Shown one piece after another: positions 5,842-11,432 of a stretch of DNA of 11,432 nt. The notes beneath the pieces are model-generated. The model was not told the DNA's origin, ran no database searches, and was given only the letters and a program-made list of their open reading frames with translations. The position numbers were made by a program, and so were the translations under genes. The first letter of the stretch is position 1. Every line of letters starts with the position of its first letter. Origin of the DNA: an uncultured candidate division Zixibacteria bacterium (lineage in GTDB: Bacteria; Zixibacteria; MSB-5A5; GN15; FEB-12); assembly GCA_913009765.1 (NCBI GenBank), contig CAJVYT010000110.1, forward strand, positions 1 to 11,432, written 5' to 3'.

Positions 5842-7980
5842 ATGAAATGGAAAGATCTCAAAATTGCTAAAAAGTTGTATATCGGCTTCGGAATTGTATT
5901 GGTTTTGTTGGTTGTCATCGGCGGATACAATTATATTAGTTTTACAAATATTGAAATGCATTCTAAGAATGCCCAAGAAGCTTTTGGCAACCAAGCTTTT
6001 GCAATAGCCAGCGAAGTAGACCATCTTGAATGGTTACATGATTTATCTAATTTGTTTTTGGATGAAAATGTAAAAGAGGTGTCTGTTGAGACAGACGATC
6101 ATAAATGTAAACTTGGAAAATGGTTGTATTCAGAAGAATCTAAAGCGATGGCTGCTAAAGATCCAAAGTTGGCATCAATTCTTGATAAGCTGAAAGCCCC
6201 ACATAAAAGACTGCATTCTTCTGCTGAACAAGTTGATAGCAATTATGAAGCATTTGACACCAATATTCATATTCTTCTCACAGATAAATGGGTAGATCAT
6301 TTGAATTGGATAAAAGATGTGGCAAATTCGATAATGTCAAAAACTGTTTTTGATGGTGGAATTGATCCTTATAAATGTGCCTTTGGAAAATGGTATTACG
6401 CCTACACTGCTGACAATCCTACATTTGGAAAACTTCTGAAAGAATGGGAAGAGCCGCACGCAAATCTGCACAAGTATGCTGCCAAATTAGTTGCTTTTGA
6501 AAAGGCGGGTAATTGGAAAAAAGCTGAGAAAATATATAATGATAAGATATTAACTACGTTAGCATCATTAAATGATAGTTATCTTAAAACAGCTGAGTGG
6601 GTTCAAGCAGTAGGTGATAGACAGAAAAAAGCACACGATATTTTTGAGGGTGAGACAAAAGTTGCTGTATCAGAGACTCAAGAAGCATTAAAGGAATTAA
6701 CTGATTATTTCTCTGAGCTATCAAAACATGCCGGAAGTGAAACTAATTCATTAATTGAGTCTTCAGTTTCCATGATGTTTATCATTACTTTTATAGCAAT
6801 TATAATAGGTTTAGGATCCGCATGGTGGATAACTCGAGGAATAACTAACCCACTAAGTAAAGTTGTGAATGCAACAGAAGTTATGAATAATGAATTTGAA
6901 AAAGTTGGGAATGTGCTTGAGGCAATTTCGAACAACGATCTATCGATGAAACTTCATGAATCAGAGATTGAAAAAATTGGATTAGATTCAAAGGATGAGA
7001 TAGGAATGCTTGTTCACTCAATAGAGCATGCTTTAGATGTTAAACATATGATTTCACAGTCAACAATAAAAATGAGCAGGAATCTCAATACGATAATAAG
7101 ACAGCTTTCAGAAAATGCGACTCAACTTGCATCAGCAGCAACAGAAGTTGCATCAGCGGCAGAACAAACATCAAGAGGAGCCCAAACTCAAGAGGAACAA
7201 ATCTCTCAAATAACAGTAGCAATGGAAGAAATGACAGCGACAATAGTAGAGTCATCAAGAAATACTTCCGATGCTTCAAGCGGATCTAAGACAGCAGCAG
7301 ATACAGCCGGTGACGGTGGACAAATTGTAAGTGAAACAATTGAAGGTATGAATAGAATCGCACAGGTAGTGCGTGAATCATCAGATAGTATTGGTAAACT
7401 GGCATCTTCAGCAGAACAAATTGGTGAAATTATTTCGGTCATTGATGATATTGCCGATCAGACAAATTTACTTGCACTGAATGCAGCAATTGAAGCTGCC
7501 AGAGCAGGTGAACAAGGACGCGGTTTTGCCGTTGTTGCTGATGAAGTACGTAAACTTGCTGAGCGTACCGGAAAAGCAACCGGTGAGATAACTGATATGA
7601 TCAAAGGAATACAGCAGGGTACAGCAGATGCCGTGGCTTCCATGGAAGCTGGTACTCAAGAAGTAAATGCAGGAAGAGAGTTAGCTGATAAAGCAGGAAA
7701 TAGTTTAAGTGCGGTTGTAGATGGTTCGGAAAAAGTTATGGATATGATCCAGCAAATAGCAACAGCAACAGAACAGCAATCAGTAGCTGCTGAAGAAATT
7801 TCTAAAAATATTGAACAAGTTGCGTCGGTCACAAAAGAATCTGCTGCCGGTGCCGATCAGGCATCAGCTGCCGCTGAGGAATTAAGTAGAAATGCAGAAG
7901 GGCTTCAGCAGATTGTTGGAAGATTTAAGGTTGCTCATGATTCAATAGATAGAACTCATCAAGTCGAAGAGGTAAAATAA
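5842..7980 (+). CDS. Methyl-accepting chemotaxis protein with two extracytoplasmic CZB domains
   Basis: This is a 712-residue membrane chemoreceptor. Transmembrane helix 1 (about 12-32) and helix 2 (about 309-330) enclose a roughly 275-residue extracytoplasmic part. That part holds two chemoreceptor zinc-binding (CZB) domains, each with a full H/C/H/H ligand set: H61, C89 (CKLGKW), H121, H125; and H153, C179 (CAFGKW), H206, H210. A HAMP linker follows (about 331-405), then a long coiled-coil signalling domain whose hairpin tip is at about 536-576 ([39 protein letters not shown]), the contact point for CheA and CheW. It lacks a C-terminal NWETF-type CheR tether. CZB domains bind zinc and in other bacteria respond to zinc or to hypochlorous acid through the cysteine; the ligand here is not known. 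AAAGGGGA (about 5826-5833) precedes the ATG. No other chemotaxis genes are in the window. Confidence 0.93.
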   Translation: MKWKDLKIAKKLYIGFGIVLVLLVVIGGYNYISFTNIEMHSKNAQEAFGNQAFAIASEVDHLEWLHDLSNLFLDENVKEVSVETDDHKCKLGKWLYSEESKAMAAKDPKLASILDKLKAPHKRLHSSAEQVDSNYEAFDTNIHILLTDKWVDHLNWIKDVANSIMSKTVFDGGIDPYKCAFGKWYYAYTADNPTFGKLLKEWEEPHANLHKYAAKLVAFEKAGNWKKAEKIYNDKILTTLASLNDSYLKTAEWVQAVGDRQKKAHDIFEGETKVAVSETQEALKELTDYFSELSKHAGSETNSLIESSVSMMFIITFIAIIIGLGSAWWITRGITNPLSKVVNATEVMNNEFEKVGNVLEAISNNDLSMKLHESEIEKIGLDSKDEIGMLVHSIEHALDVKHMISQSTIKMSRNLNTIIRQLSENATQLASAATEVASAAEQTSRGAQTQEEQISQITVAMEEMTATIVESSRNTSDASSGSKTAADTAGDGGQIVSETIEGMNRIAQVVRESSDSIGKLASSAEQIGEIISVIDDIADQTNLLALNAAIEAARAGEQGRGFAVVADEVRKLAERTGKATGEITDMIKGIQQGTADAVASMEAGTQEVNAGRELADKAGNSLSAVVDGSEKVMDMIQQIATATEQQSVAAEEISKNIEQVASVTKESAAGADQASAAAEELSRNAEGLQQIVGRFKVAHDSIDRTHQVEEVK

Positions 7981-8041
7981 AAAGGGGTATTCATTAGAGT
8001 CCAACTAATTGTTGGAGAATTTAGAACAAACGCAACTTGTT

Positions 8042-8066
8042 AAGTAGCGAGCTGCTTTGGGTTTTT
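8042..8066 (+). terminator. Terminator-like hairpin after the chemoreceptor gene
   Basis: AAGTAGC (8042-8048) can pair with GCTGCTT (8051-8057), with one G-U pair in RNA and a tight loop, and TTTTT follows at 8062-8066. It is the best terminator candidate for the chemoreceptor transcript. Confidence 0.4.
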
Positions 8067-8071
8067 AACAT

Positions 8072-8106
8072 GGCGTACGGGATTTTTCAGATTTTTTCCG
8101 TACGCC
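8072..8106. repeat. Perfect 9-base inverted repeat
   Basis: GGCGTACGG (8072-8080) faces CCGTACGCC (8098-8106) around a T-rich 17-base loop. It is GC-rich against an AT-rich background and directly precedes the MITE-like element. It could be a backup terminator, although no T-run follows it. Confidence 0.45.
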
Positions 8107-8114
8107 TCTCCTTT

Positions 8115-8258
8115 GGGCTTGTTGATAAAGTCCAATCAGTCTTTCAAGACCCTTCGACTCCGCCGTGCTCAGGGTGACTTGAAAGACAACAATTTATAAT
8201 ATGTCATGCTGAGCGGAGTCGAAGTATGTTCCGAATTTAGAGGTTTATCAACAAACCC
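8115..8258. mobile_element. MITE-like 144-bp element with IS1182-type ends
   Basis: The left end GGGCTTGTTGATAAAGTCC (8115-8133) matches the end of the IS at 11203 at 18 of 19 bases. The right end GGTTTATCAACAAACCC (8242-8258) is its imperfect inverted copy. Between them is a nested palindrome: GTCTTTCAAG (8139-8148) faces CTTGAAAGAC (8178-8187), and CTTCGACTCCGC (8152-8163) faces GCGGAGTCGAAG (8213-8224). The CTTCGACTCCGC...CAGGGTGAC motif is a familiar dispersed repeat in many bacterial genomes. There is no coding capacity, so movement would need a transposase supplied in trans. TTT lies on both flanks, but I do not regard that as a proven target duplication. Confidence 0.6.
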
Positions 8259-8300
8259 TTTGCAGTACTATATATTACGATGATAATGAGAAATCAGTGA

Positions 8301-8343
8301 CTGTCAGTTCACAATTCACTTTCAGTGAATCAGGAACCGACAG
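8301..8343. repeat. Hairpin repeat, copy 2
   Basis: CTGTCAGTTCACAATTCACT (8301-8320) and the reverse complement of 8324-8343 agree at 16 of 20 bases around a 3-base loop, giving a long near-perfect hairpin. The left arm and upstream flank resemble the hairpin at 4354-4394, with shared GAAATCA..TGACTGTCAGTT..ACAA. Confidence 0.5.
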
Positions 8344-8393
8344 AACAGGCACAGACGAGGATATCTATGTCCACAAAAAATCTCACCGCATCA

Positions 8394-8437
8394 GGTTAGT
8401 ACGTCCATGTTTCCAAGGTTAGTACATTGTGTACTAA
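8394..8437. repeat. Short direct and inverted repeats of GGTTAGTAC
   Basis: GGTTAGTAC occurs at 8394-8402 and again at 8417-8425. The second copy is part of a palindrome, TTAGTAC (8419-8425) facing GTACTAA (8431-8437). The rest of 8344-8500 shows no gene. Confidence 0.4.
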
Positions 8438-8496
8438 AGTTGGCTTATCATGGCTAAAAATGACGTATGTTAAAAGTTAATATTTGGGGTGTAAAT

Positions 8497-8535
8497 AAAA
8501 GAAAAGTCCTTTAACTTCAATGAGTTAAAGGACTT
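8497..8535 (-). terminator. Strong intrinsic terminator of the pgk-tpiA-secG-tRNA operon
   Basis: AAGTCCTTTAACT (8504-8516) pairs perfectly with AGTTAAAGGACTT (8523-8535) over 13 bases with a 6-base loop. Read leftward the stem runs into TTTTCTTTTA. It lies ten bases beyond the tRNA 3' end and ends the whole leftward operon. Confidence 0.85.
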
Positions 8536-8544
8536 AATTCCATA

Positions 8545-8626
8545 TGCGGAAGGCGGGACTTGAACCCGCACACCCTAAGGCACTACCCCCTCAAGATAGC
8601 GTGTCTACCGGTTCCACCACTTCCGC
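8545..8626 (-). tRNA. tRNA-Leu, anticodon GAG
   Basis: The minus strand folds into a class II tRNA of 82 bases. The acceptor stem is GCGGAAG/CTTCCGC with discriminator A at 8545. The D-arm has TGGTGGAAC and GGTAGACAC, the anticodon stem is CTATC/GGTAG, and the loop TTGAGGG has anticodon GAG (complement of 8590-8592). A short variable arm and the T-arm GCGGGTTCAAGTCCCGC follow. It reads CUC and CUU leucine codons. CCA is not encoded and must be added by the CCA enzyme. The gene starts 15 bases after the secG stop, so it is probably processed from the operon transcript. Confidence 0.95.
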
Positions 8627-8641
8627 AAAACTCAAAATATT

Positions 8642-9070
8642 TTAGTTGCTGTCAGGAGCAGCTTCGTTTGGAATCACATTGATATTCAATGTAGAGTCAG
8701 AAATTTGTTGCTGTTGCTGCTCTTGTTGCTGTTGGAGAGCACGGTTTTTCTCTTCTTGAGCTTTTTCTGTTACCACAGATGTAGGAGTATTACCATTAGT
8801 GTTATTAACAGTAGCACGAGTTCCAACGCCTGCTGACATATAGGCAAGTGCAATACTATTTATCATAAACAAAACAGCTAAAACAGATGTTGCTTTAGCT
8901 AAAAAGGAAGCAGCACCGCGACCGCCAAAAACGGCTCCGCCTAAACCACCGCCACCGCCTCCGCCAAAAGCAGAACCGGCTAAACCCTCACCTTTACTTG
9001 ACTGCATCAATACGACTAAAATAAGTCCGATACAAACTATCACATGAAAGACTACCCAAACAGTAAACAA
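8642..9070 (-). CDS. secG: SecG, preprotein translocase subunit, with a Gln-rich tail
   Basis: SecG is a small partner of SecY and SecE in the inner-membrane Sec channel. The 142-residue product has the expected two membrane helices (about 3-22 and 58-80). They are joined by a conserved loop (QSSKGEGLAGSAFGGG...FGGRGAASFLAKATS) that here contains an expanded run of seven glycines. The tail after helix 2 (81-142) is long for the family and includes a glutamine-rich stretch (LQQQQEQQQQQ) and an acidic end; it is likely disordered and species-specific. The start codon is TTG at 9070-9068: GGAGG (complement of 9079-9083) lies eight bases upstream, and no ATG fits the conserved N-terminus. It begins 15 bases after tpiA, and the tRNA-Leu gene follows at once. 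Confidence 0.93.
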   Translation of the reverse strand: MFTVWVVFHVIVCIGLILVVLMQSSKGEGLAGSAFGGGGGGGLGGAVFGGRGAASFLAKATSVLAVLFMINSIALAYMSAGVGTRATVNNTNGNTPTSVVTEKAQEEKNRALQQQQEQQQQQISDSTLNINVIPNEAAPDSN

Positions 9071-9078
9071 AATATAAA

Positions 9079-9083
9079 CCTCC
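9079..9083 (-). promoter_or_regulatory. Shine-Dalgarno site that fixes the TTG start of secG
   Basis: The minus strand reads GGAGG here, eight bases before TTG 9070. It falls in the 15-base gap after the tpiA stop, so reinitiation from tpiA translation is plausible. Confidence 0.7.
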
Positions 9084-9085
9084 GT

Positions 9086-9835
9086 TTACAACGAATTAAT
9101 TATCTTCAAAAAGTCATCCGCCTTTAAAGCGGCACCACCAACTAAGGCACCATCAATATCCGGTTGGGATAACAAACTTTTCGCATTATCCGGCTTCACA
9201 GAACCTCCGTAGAGAATCTGAATCTTTTCAGCGGCTTTTTTATCAATACCCGCAATGCGGTTACGAATAAACCGATGAACCTCCTGAGCCATTTCAGGAG
9301 TTGCTGTTTTTCCGGTTCCAATTGCCCAAACCGGTTCATACGCAATAACCGATTTACTTAGTAAATCGGCAGAAAACTCATTAAGTGTACCGTCGATTTG
9401 CTGTTCAATTATTGTTTCGGTTTGTCCTGATTCTCTATCTTCAAGTGTTTCACCAACACAGATAATCGGGGTCAAATCGGCACTTATTGCAACCTTCGCT
9501 TTGGCGTTTACAAGCTGATCAGTTTCAGCATGATATTGCCTCCGTTCAGAGTGTCCCAGTATAACAAAAGATACGCCAACTGTCAAGAGCATCTCTGATG
9601 AGATTTCAGCAGTATATGCACCTTTTGCATGAACCGACATGTCTTGGGCTCCGACAGCTATCTTAGTGTCTTTGAGCATCTTACCGGCAGTAGTAAGAGC
9701 CGTATATGGGGGACAGACTATCATATCTGCTTTATCGGAGTCATAGGAACCTGCCATAAGACCTGCTAAAAGAGATTTTGTCTCTTCAATAGTACCGTTC
9801 ATTTTCCAATTTCCGGCAATAATATATTTTCTCAT
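9086..9835 (-). CDS. tpiA: Triosephosphate isomerase
   Basis: This cytoplasmic enzyme interconverts dihydroxyacetone phosphate and glyceraldehyde 3-phosphate. The 249-residue length is typical. The active-site residues are present: N9 and K11 in GNWKMNG, H95 in GHSERR, and E167 in AYEPVWAIGTG, with the flexible loop after it. The phosphate-binding GGSVKPDN (210-217) and GALVGGAAL (229-237) are intact. Two mild departures sit near the active site: GAQD where many members have GAQN, and YTAEIS where YTGE is usual. The start is ATG 9835 rather than the in-frame TTG one codon earlier, because AGGAG (complement of 9843-9847) is seven bases from the ATG. That ATG overlaps the pgk TGA by one base (TGATG), which implies translational coupling with pgk. 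Confidence 0.97.
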   Translation of the reverse strand: MRKYIIAGNWKMNGTIEETKSLLAGLMAGSYDSDKADMIVCPPYTALTTAGKMLKDTKIAVGAQDMSVHAKGAYTAEISSEMLLTVGVSFVILGHSERRQYHAETDQLVNAKAKVAISADLTPIICVGETLEDRESGQTETIIEQQIDGTLNEFSADLLSKSVIAYEPVWAIGTGKTATPEMAQEVHRFIRNRIAGIDKKAAEKIQILYGGSVKPDNAKSLLSQPDIDGALVGGAALKADDFLKIINSL

Positions 9836-11049
9836 CAAACAACTCCTGCTTTATTATTATCAGTCAAAGCATCAATTCCGGGAAGAATTTTACCTTCTAT
9901 AAACTCAAGAGATGCTCCGCCGCCGGTTGAAATATGTGAAAGTTTACCATCTAATCCGGCTTGTGAAACTGCCGCGGCAGAATCACCACCGCCGACAATT
10001 GTTGTGGCTCCATTAGATGTCAACTCGGCAAGTATTTCAGCAATTGCGGTTGTTCCTTTAGCAAATGGTTTGGATTCAAATACTCCCATCGGACCATTCC
10101 AAACAACAGTTTGTGCTTCTTTGAGAGCTTCTTGAAATAGGGCGATAGTTTTCGGACCTATATCAAGACCCATTTTGCCGTCAGGGATTTTATCAATGTC
10201 GACAATTTCGGTTTCAGCATTGTCTGAAATTTCCGATGCGACCACAGCATCAACAGGAAAGAACAGTTTGACATCTGATTTTTTAATTTTTTCAATAATC
10301 TCTTTAGCAAGGGGAACTTTATCTTCTTCTAAGAGTGAATTGCCGATTGCATATCCCATCGCTTTTGCAAATGTAAAGACCATGCCGCCGCCGATAAAAA
10401 GCATATCGACTTTATCTAAAAGATTTGTAATAACATCAATTTTGCCTGAGATTTTTGCTCCTCCCAAAATTGCTGCAAATGGACGACGGGGAGAGGCTAA
10501 AGCAGTGCCGATAAATTGAAGCTCTTTTTGAATCAAATAGCCGGCGACTGATTGATTAAAATATTTAGTAACACCTTCTGTTGATGCATGAGCTCGGTGA
10601 GCAGTACCAAATGCATCATTAACAAAAATGTCAGCGAGCGATGCAAGTTTTTTGGCAAACTCGGGATCGTTTTTAGTTTCTTCTTTGTGAAACCGAAGAT
10701 TTTCAAGTAGAATAATTTCGCCGTCATTGAGATTGTCAATTTTGTTGGATGCTTCCGGTCCGATACAGTCTTCGGCAAAGAAGACTTTTTGTCCTAAGAG
10801 TTCAGCGAGACGTTCGGCACATGGTCGAAGTGATAGTTCGGGAACATGTGTACCTTTCGGTCTGCCAAGATGAGAAATCGCTATTACAATACCACCGTCA
10901 TCGAGAATCTTTTTGATAGTCGGAATAGCAGCTTTGATTCTTCGGTCGTCGGTAATCTTTTGGTTGTTATCGAGGGGGACATTGAAGTCTACCCGTACCA
11001 AAACTTTTCGAGACCGAAAGTTTATATTATCAACAGTAACTTTATTCAT
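9835..11049 (-). CDS. pgk: Phosphoglycerate kinase
   Basis: This glycolytic enzyme transfers phosphate between 1,3-bisphosphoglycerate and ADP to give ATP. The 404-residue chain is full length with every hallmark in order: RVDFNVP (19-25), DDRRI (34-38), SHLGRPKG (59-66), ENLRFHKEE (116-124), NDAFGTAHRAH (144-154), GGAKISGKI (196-204), GGGM (220-223), WNGPMGVFE (317-325), GGGDSAAA (353-360) and STGGGAS (374-380). The ATG at 11049 has AAGGAA (complement of 11057-11062) seven bases upstream. It heads the visible operon pgk-tpiA-secG-tRNA-Leu. The upstream gap (11050-11202) has only weak promoter candidates: TATAAT at 11117-11112 with a poor -35, and TTGACA at 11183-11178 with a poor -10. The gap gene often found before pgk is not here; instead an insertion sequence begins 154 bases away. 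Confidence 0.98.
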   Translation of the reverse strand: MNKVTVDNINFRSRKVLVRVDFNVPLDNNQKITDDRRIKAAIPTIKKILDDGGIVIAISHLGRPKGTHVPELSLRPCAERLAELLGQKVFFAEDCIGPEASNKIDNLNDGEIILLENLRFHKEETKNDPEFAKKLASLADIFVNDAFGTAHRAHASTEGVTKYFNQSVAGYLIQKELQFIGTALASPRRPFAAILGGAKISGKIDVITNLLDKVDMLFIGGGMVFTFAKAMGYAIGNSLLEEDKVPLAKEIIEKIKKSDVKLFFPVDAVVASEISDNAETEIVDIDKIPDGKMGLDIGPKTIALFQEALKEAQTVVWNGPMGVFESKPFAKGTTAIAEILAELTSNGATTIVGGGDSAAAVSQAGLDGKLSHISTGGGASLEFIEGKILPGIDALTDNNKAGVV

Positions 11050-11202
11050 ATATTTATTCCTTTATAGTATATCAAAATAACTATATTTATCAGTCATTCA
11101 ATAAGGTAAACATTATATAAAAAGTCAATACTAAGATGTAAAAGGGTGAAATATGAGTGGTTATTTAGGGTTAGGATTGTCAACAGGGTAGCCCACCATT
11201 TA

Positions 11203-11432
11203 GGGCTTGTTGAAAAAGTCCTTGCTGTTATGTTAAGAAATTAATAAAATATATGTATGCAGACAAAAAAAGAAAAAGCCGGTTATGGGATGATGCTTCT
11301 TCCTTCAATGGAAAGTTTTATCCCAAAAGATCATTATCTCAGGCGTTTAGATAAGGTCTTAGATTTAGATTTCATCCATAATGTAGTCAAATCAAACTAC
11401 TGCCAAACAAACGGTCGCCCCTCAATTGACCC
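11203..11432 (+). mobile_element. Left end of an IS1182-like insertion sequence, truncated by the window
   Basis: The terminal motif GGGCTTGTTGAAAAAGTCC (11203-11221) is followed 35 bases later by a transposase start. It differs by one base from the left end of the small element at 8115. The right end lies outside the window, so size and intactness cannot be judged. The element points away from pgk. Confidence 0.7.
11257..11432 (+). CDS. IS1182-like transposase, N-terminal fragment
   Basis: From ATG 11257 the frame is open to the window end (58 full codons). It shows the typical N-terminus of IS1182-type (DUF772) transposases: MLLPSMESFIPKDHYLRRLDKVLD (13-36), then a run ending in GRPSIDP. 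In complete members a DDE catalytic domain follows; none of it is visible here. An overlapping ATG at 11253 is out of frame and gives no recognisable protein. No clear ribosome-binding site is seen, which is common for transposases. Confidence 0.8.
   Translation, partial: MQTKKEKAGYGMMLLPSMESFIPKDHYLRRLDKVLDLDFIHNVVKSNYCQTNGRPSID

Noticed and set aside
8115..8437. CRISPR array
   Set aside because: The repeats here are inverted and irregularly spaced, with no regular repeat-spacer pattern and no cas genes.

Overview
The window is AT-rich DNA from a Gram-negative, probably motile and probably anaerobic or microaerophilic bacterium. The basis is an OmpA-type peptidoglycan-binding protein with a signal peptide, a transmembrane chemoreceptor, c-di-GMP-type proteins and a rubrerythrin. 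I cannot name the phylum from the sequence. It looks like ordinary chromosome lightly invaded by a transposon-derived repeat family. I did not find a convincing new multi-gene system.

Layout from left to right. (1) Positions 1-2272: the N-terminal part of a leftward receiver-like/HD-domain protein runs off the left edge. It is divergent from a tandem PilZ protein (872-1618), and a rubrerythrin with its own promoter follows. (2) Positions 2304-3936: a hairpin shared by convergent genes, then a leftward gene for a DUF4398-like helical-repeat/OmpA protein. That gene is split in two by a frameshift near 3340-3430. (3) Positions 3937-4670: about 700 bases without a credible gene but crowded with inverted repeats. 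(4) Positions 4671-7980: a soluble PAS-LuxR regulator, a terminator, and a chemoreceptor whose extracytoplasmic part contains two complete zinc-binding CZB domains. (5) Positions 7981-8500: a second gene-free stretch with terminator-like hairpins, a 144-bp MITE-like element, and a hairpin repeat related to one in region 3. (6) Positions 8504-11049, leftward: pgk, tpiA, secG and tRNA-Leu(GAG), tightly packed and ended by a strong intrinsic terminator. (7) Positions 11203-11432: the left end and transposase N-terminus of an IS1182-like insertion sequence, cut by the window edge.

How the parts relate. The HD protein, PilZ protein and chemoreceptor are all signalling proteins that could feed surface behaviour or motility, but only the first two are neighbours. 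The pgk-tpiA-secG-tRNA block is a housekeeping operon: lower glycolysis, a Sec translocon subunit and a leucine tRNA. The pgk stop and tpiA start codons overlap. No gap (GAPDH) gene is present on the pgk side, where the IS begins. The terminal motif GGGCTTGTTGAWAAAGTCC appears at the IS end (11203), at both ends of the small element (8115, 8242), and in degenerate form at 4160 and 4491. The small repeats are therefore probably IS-derived.
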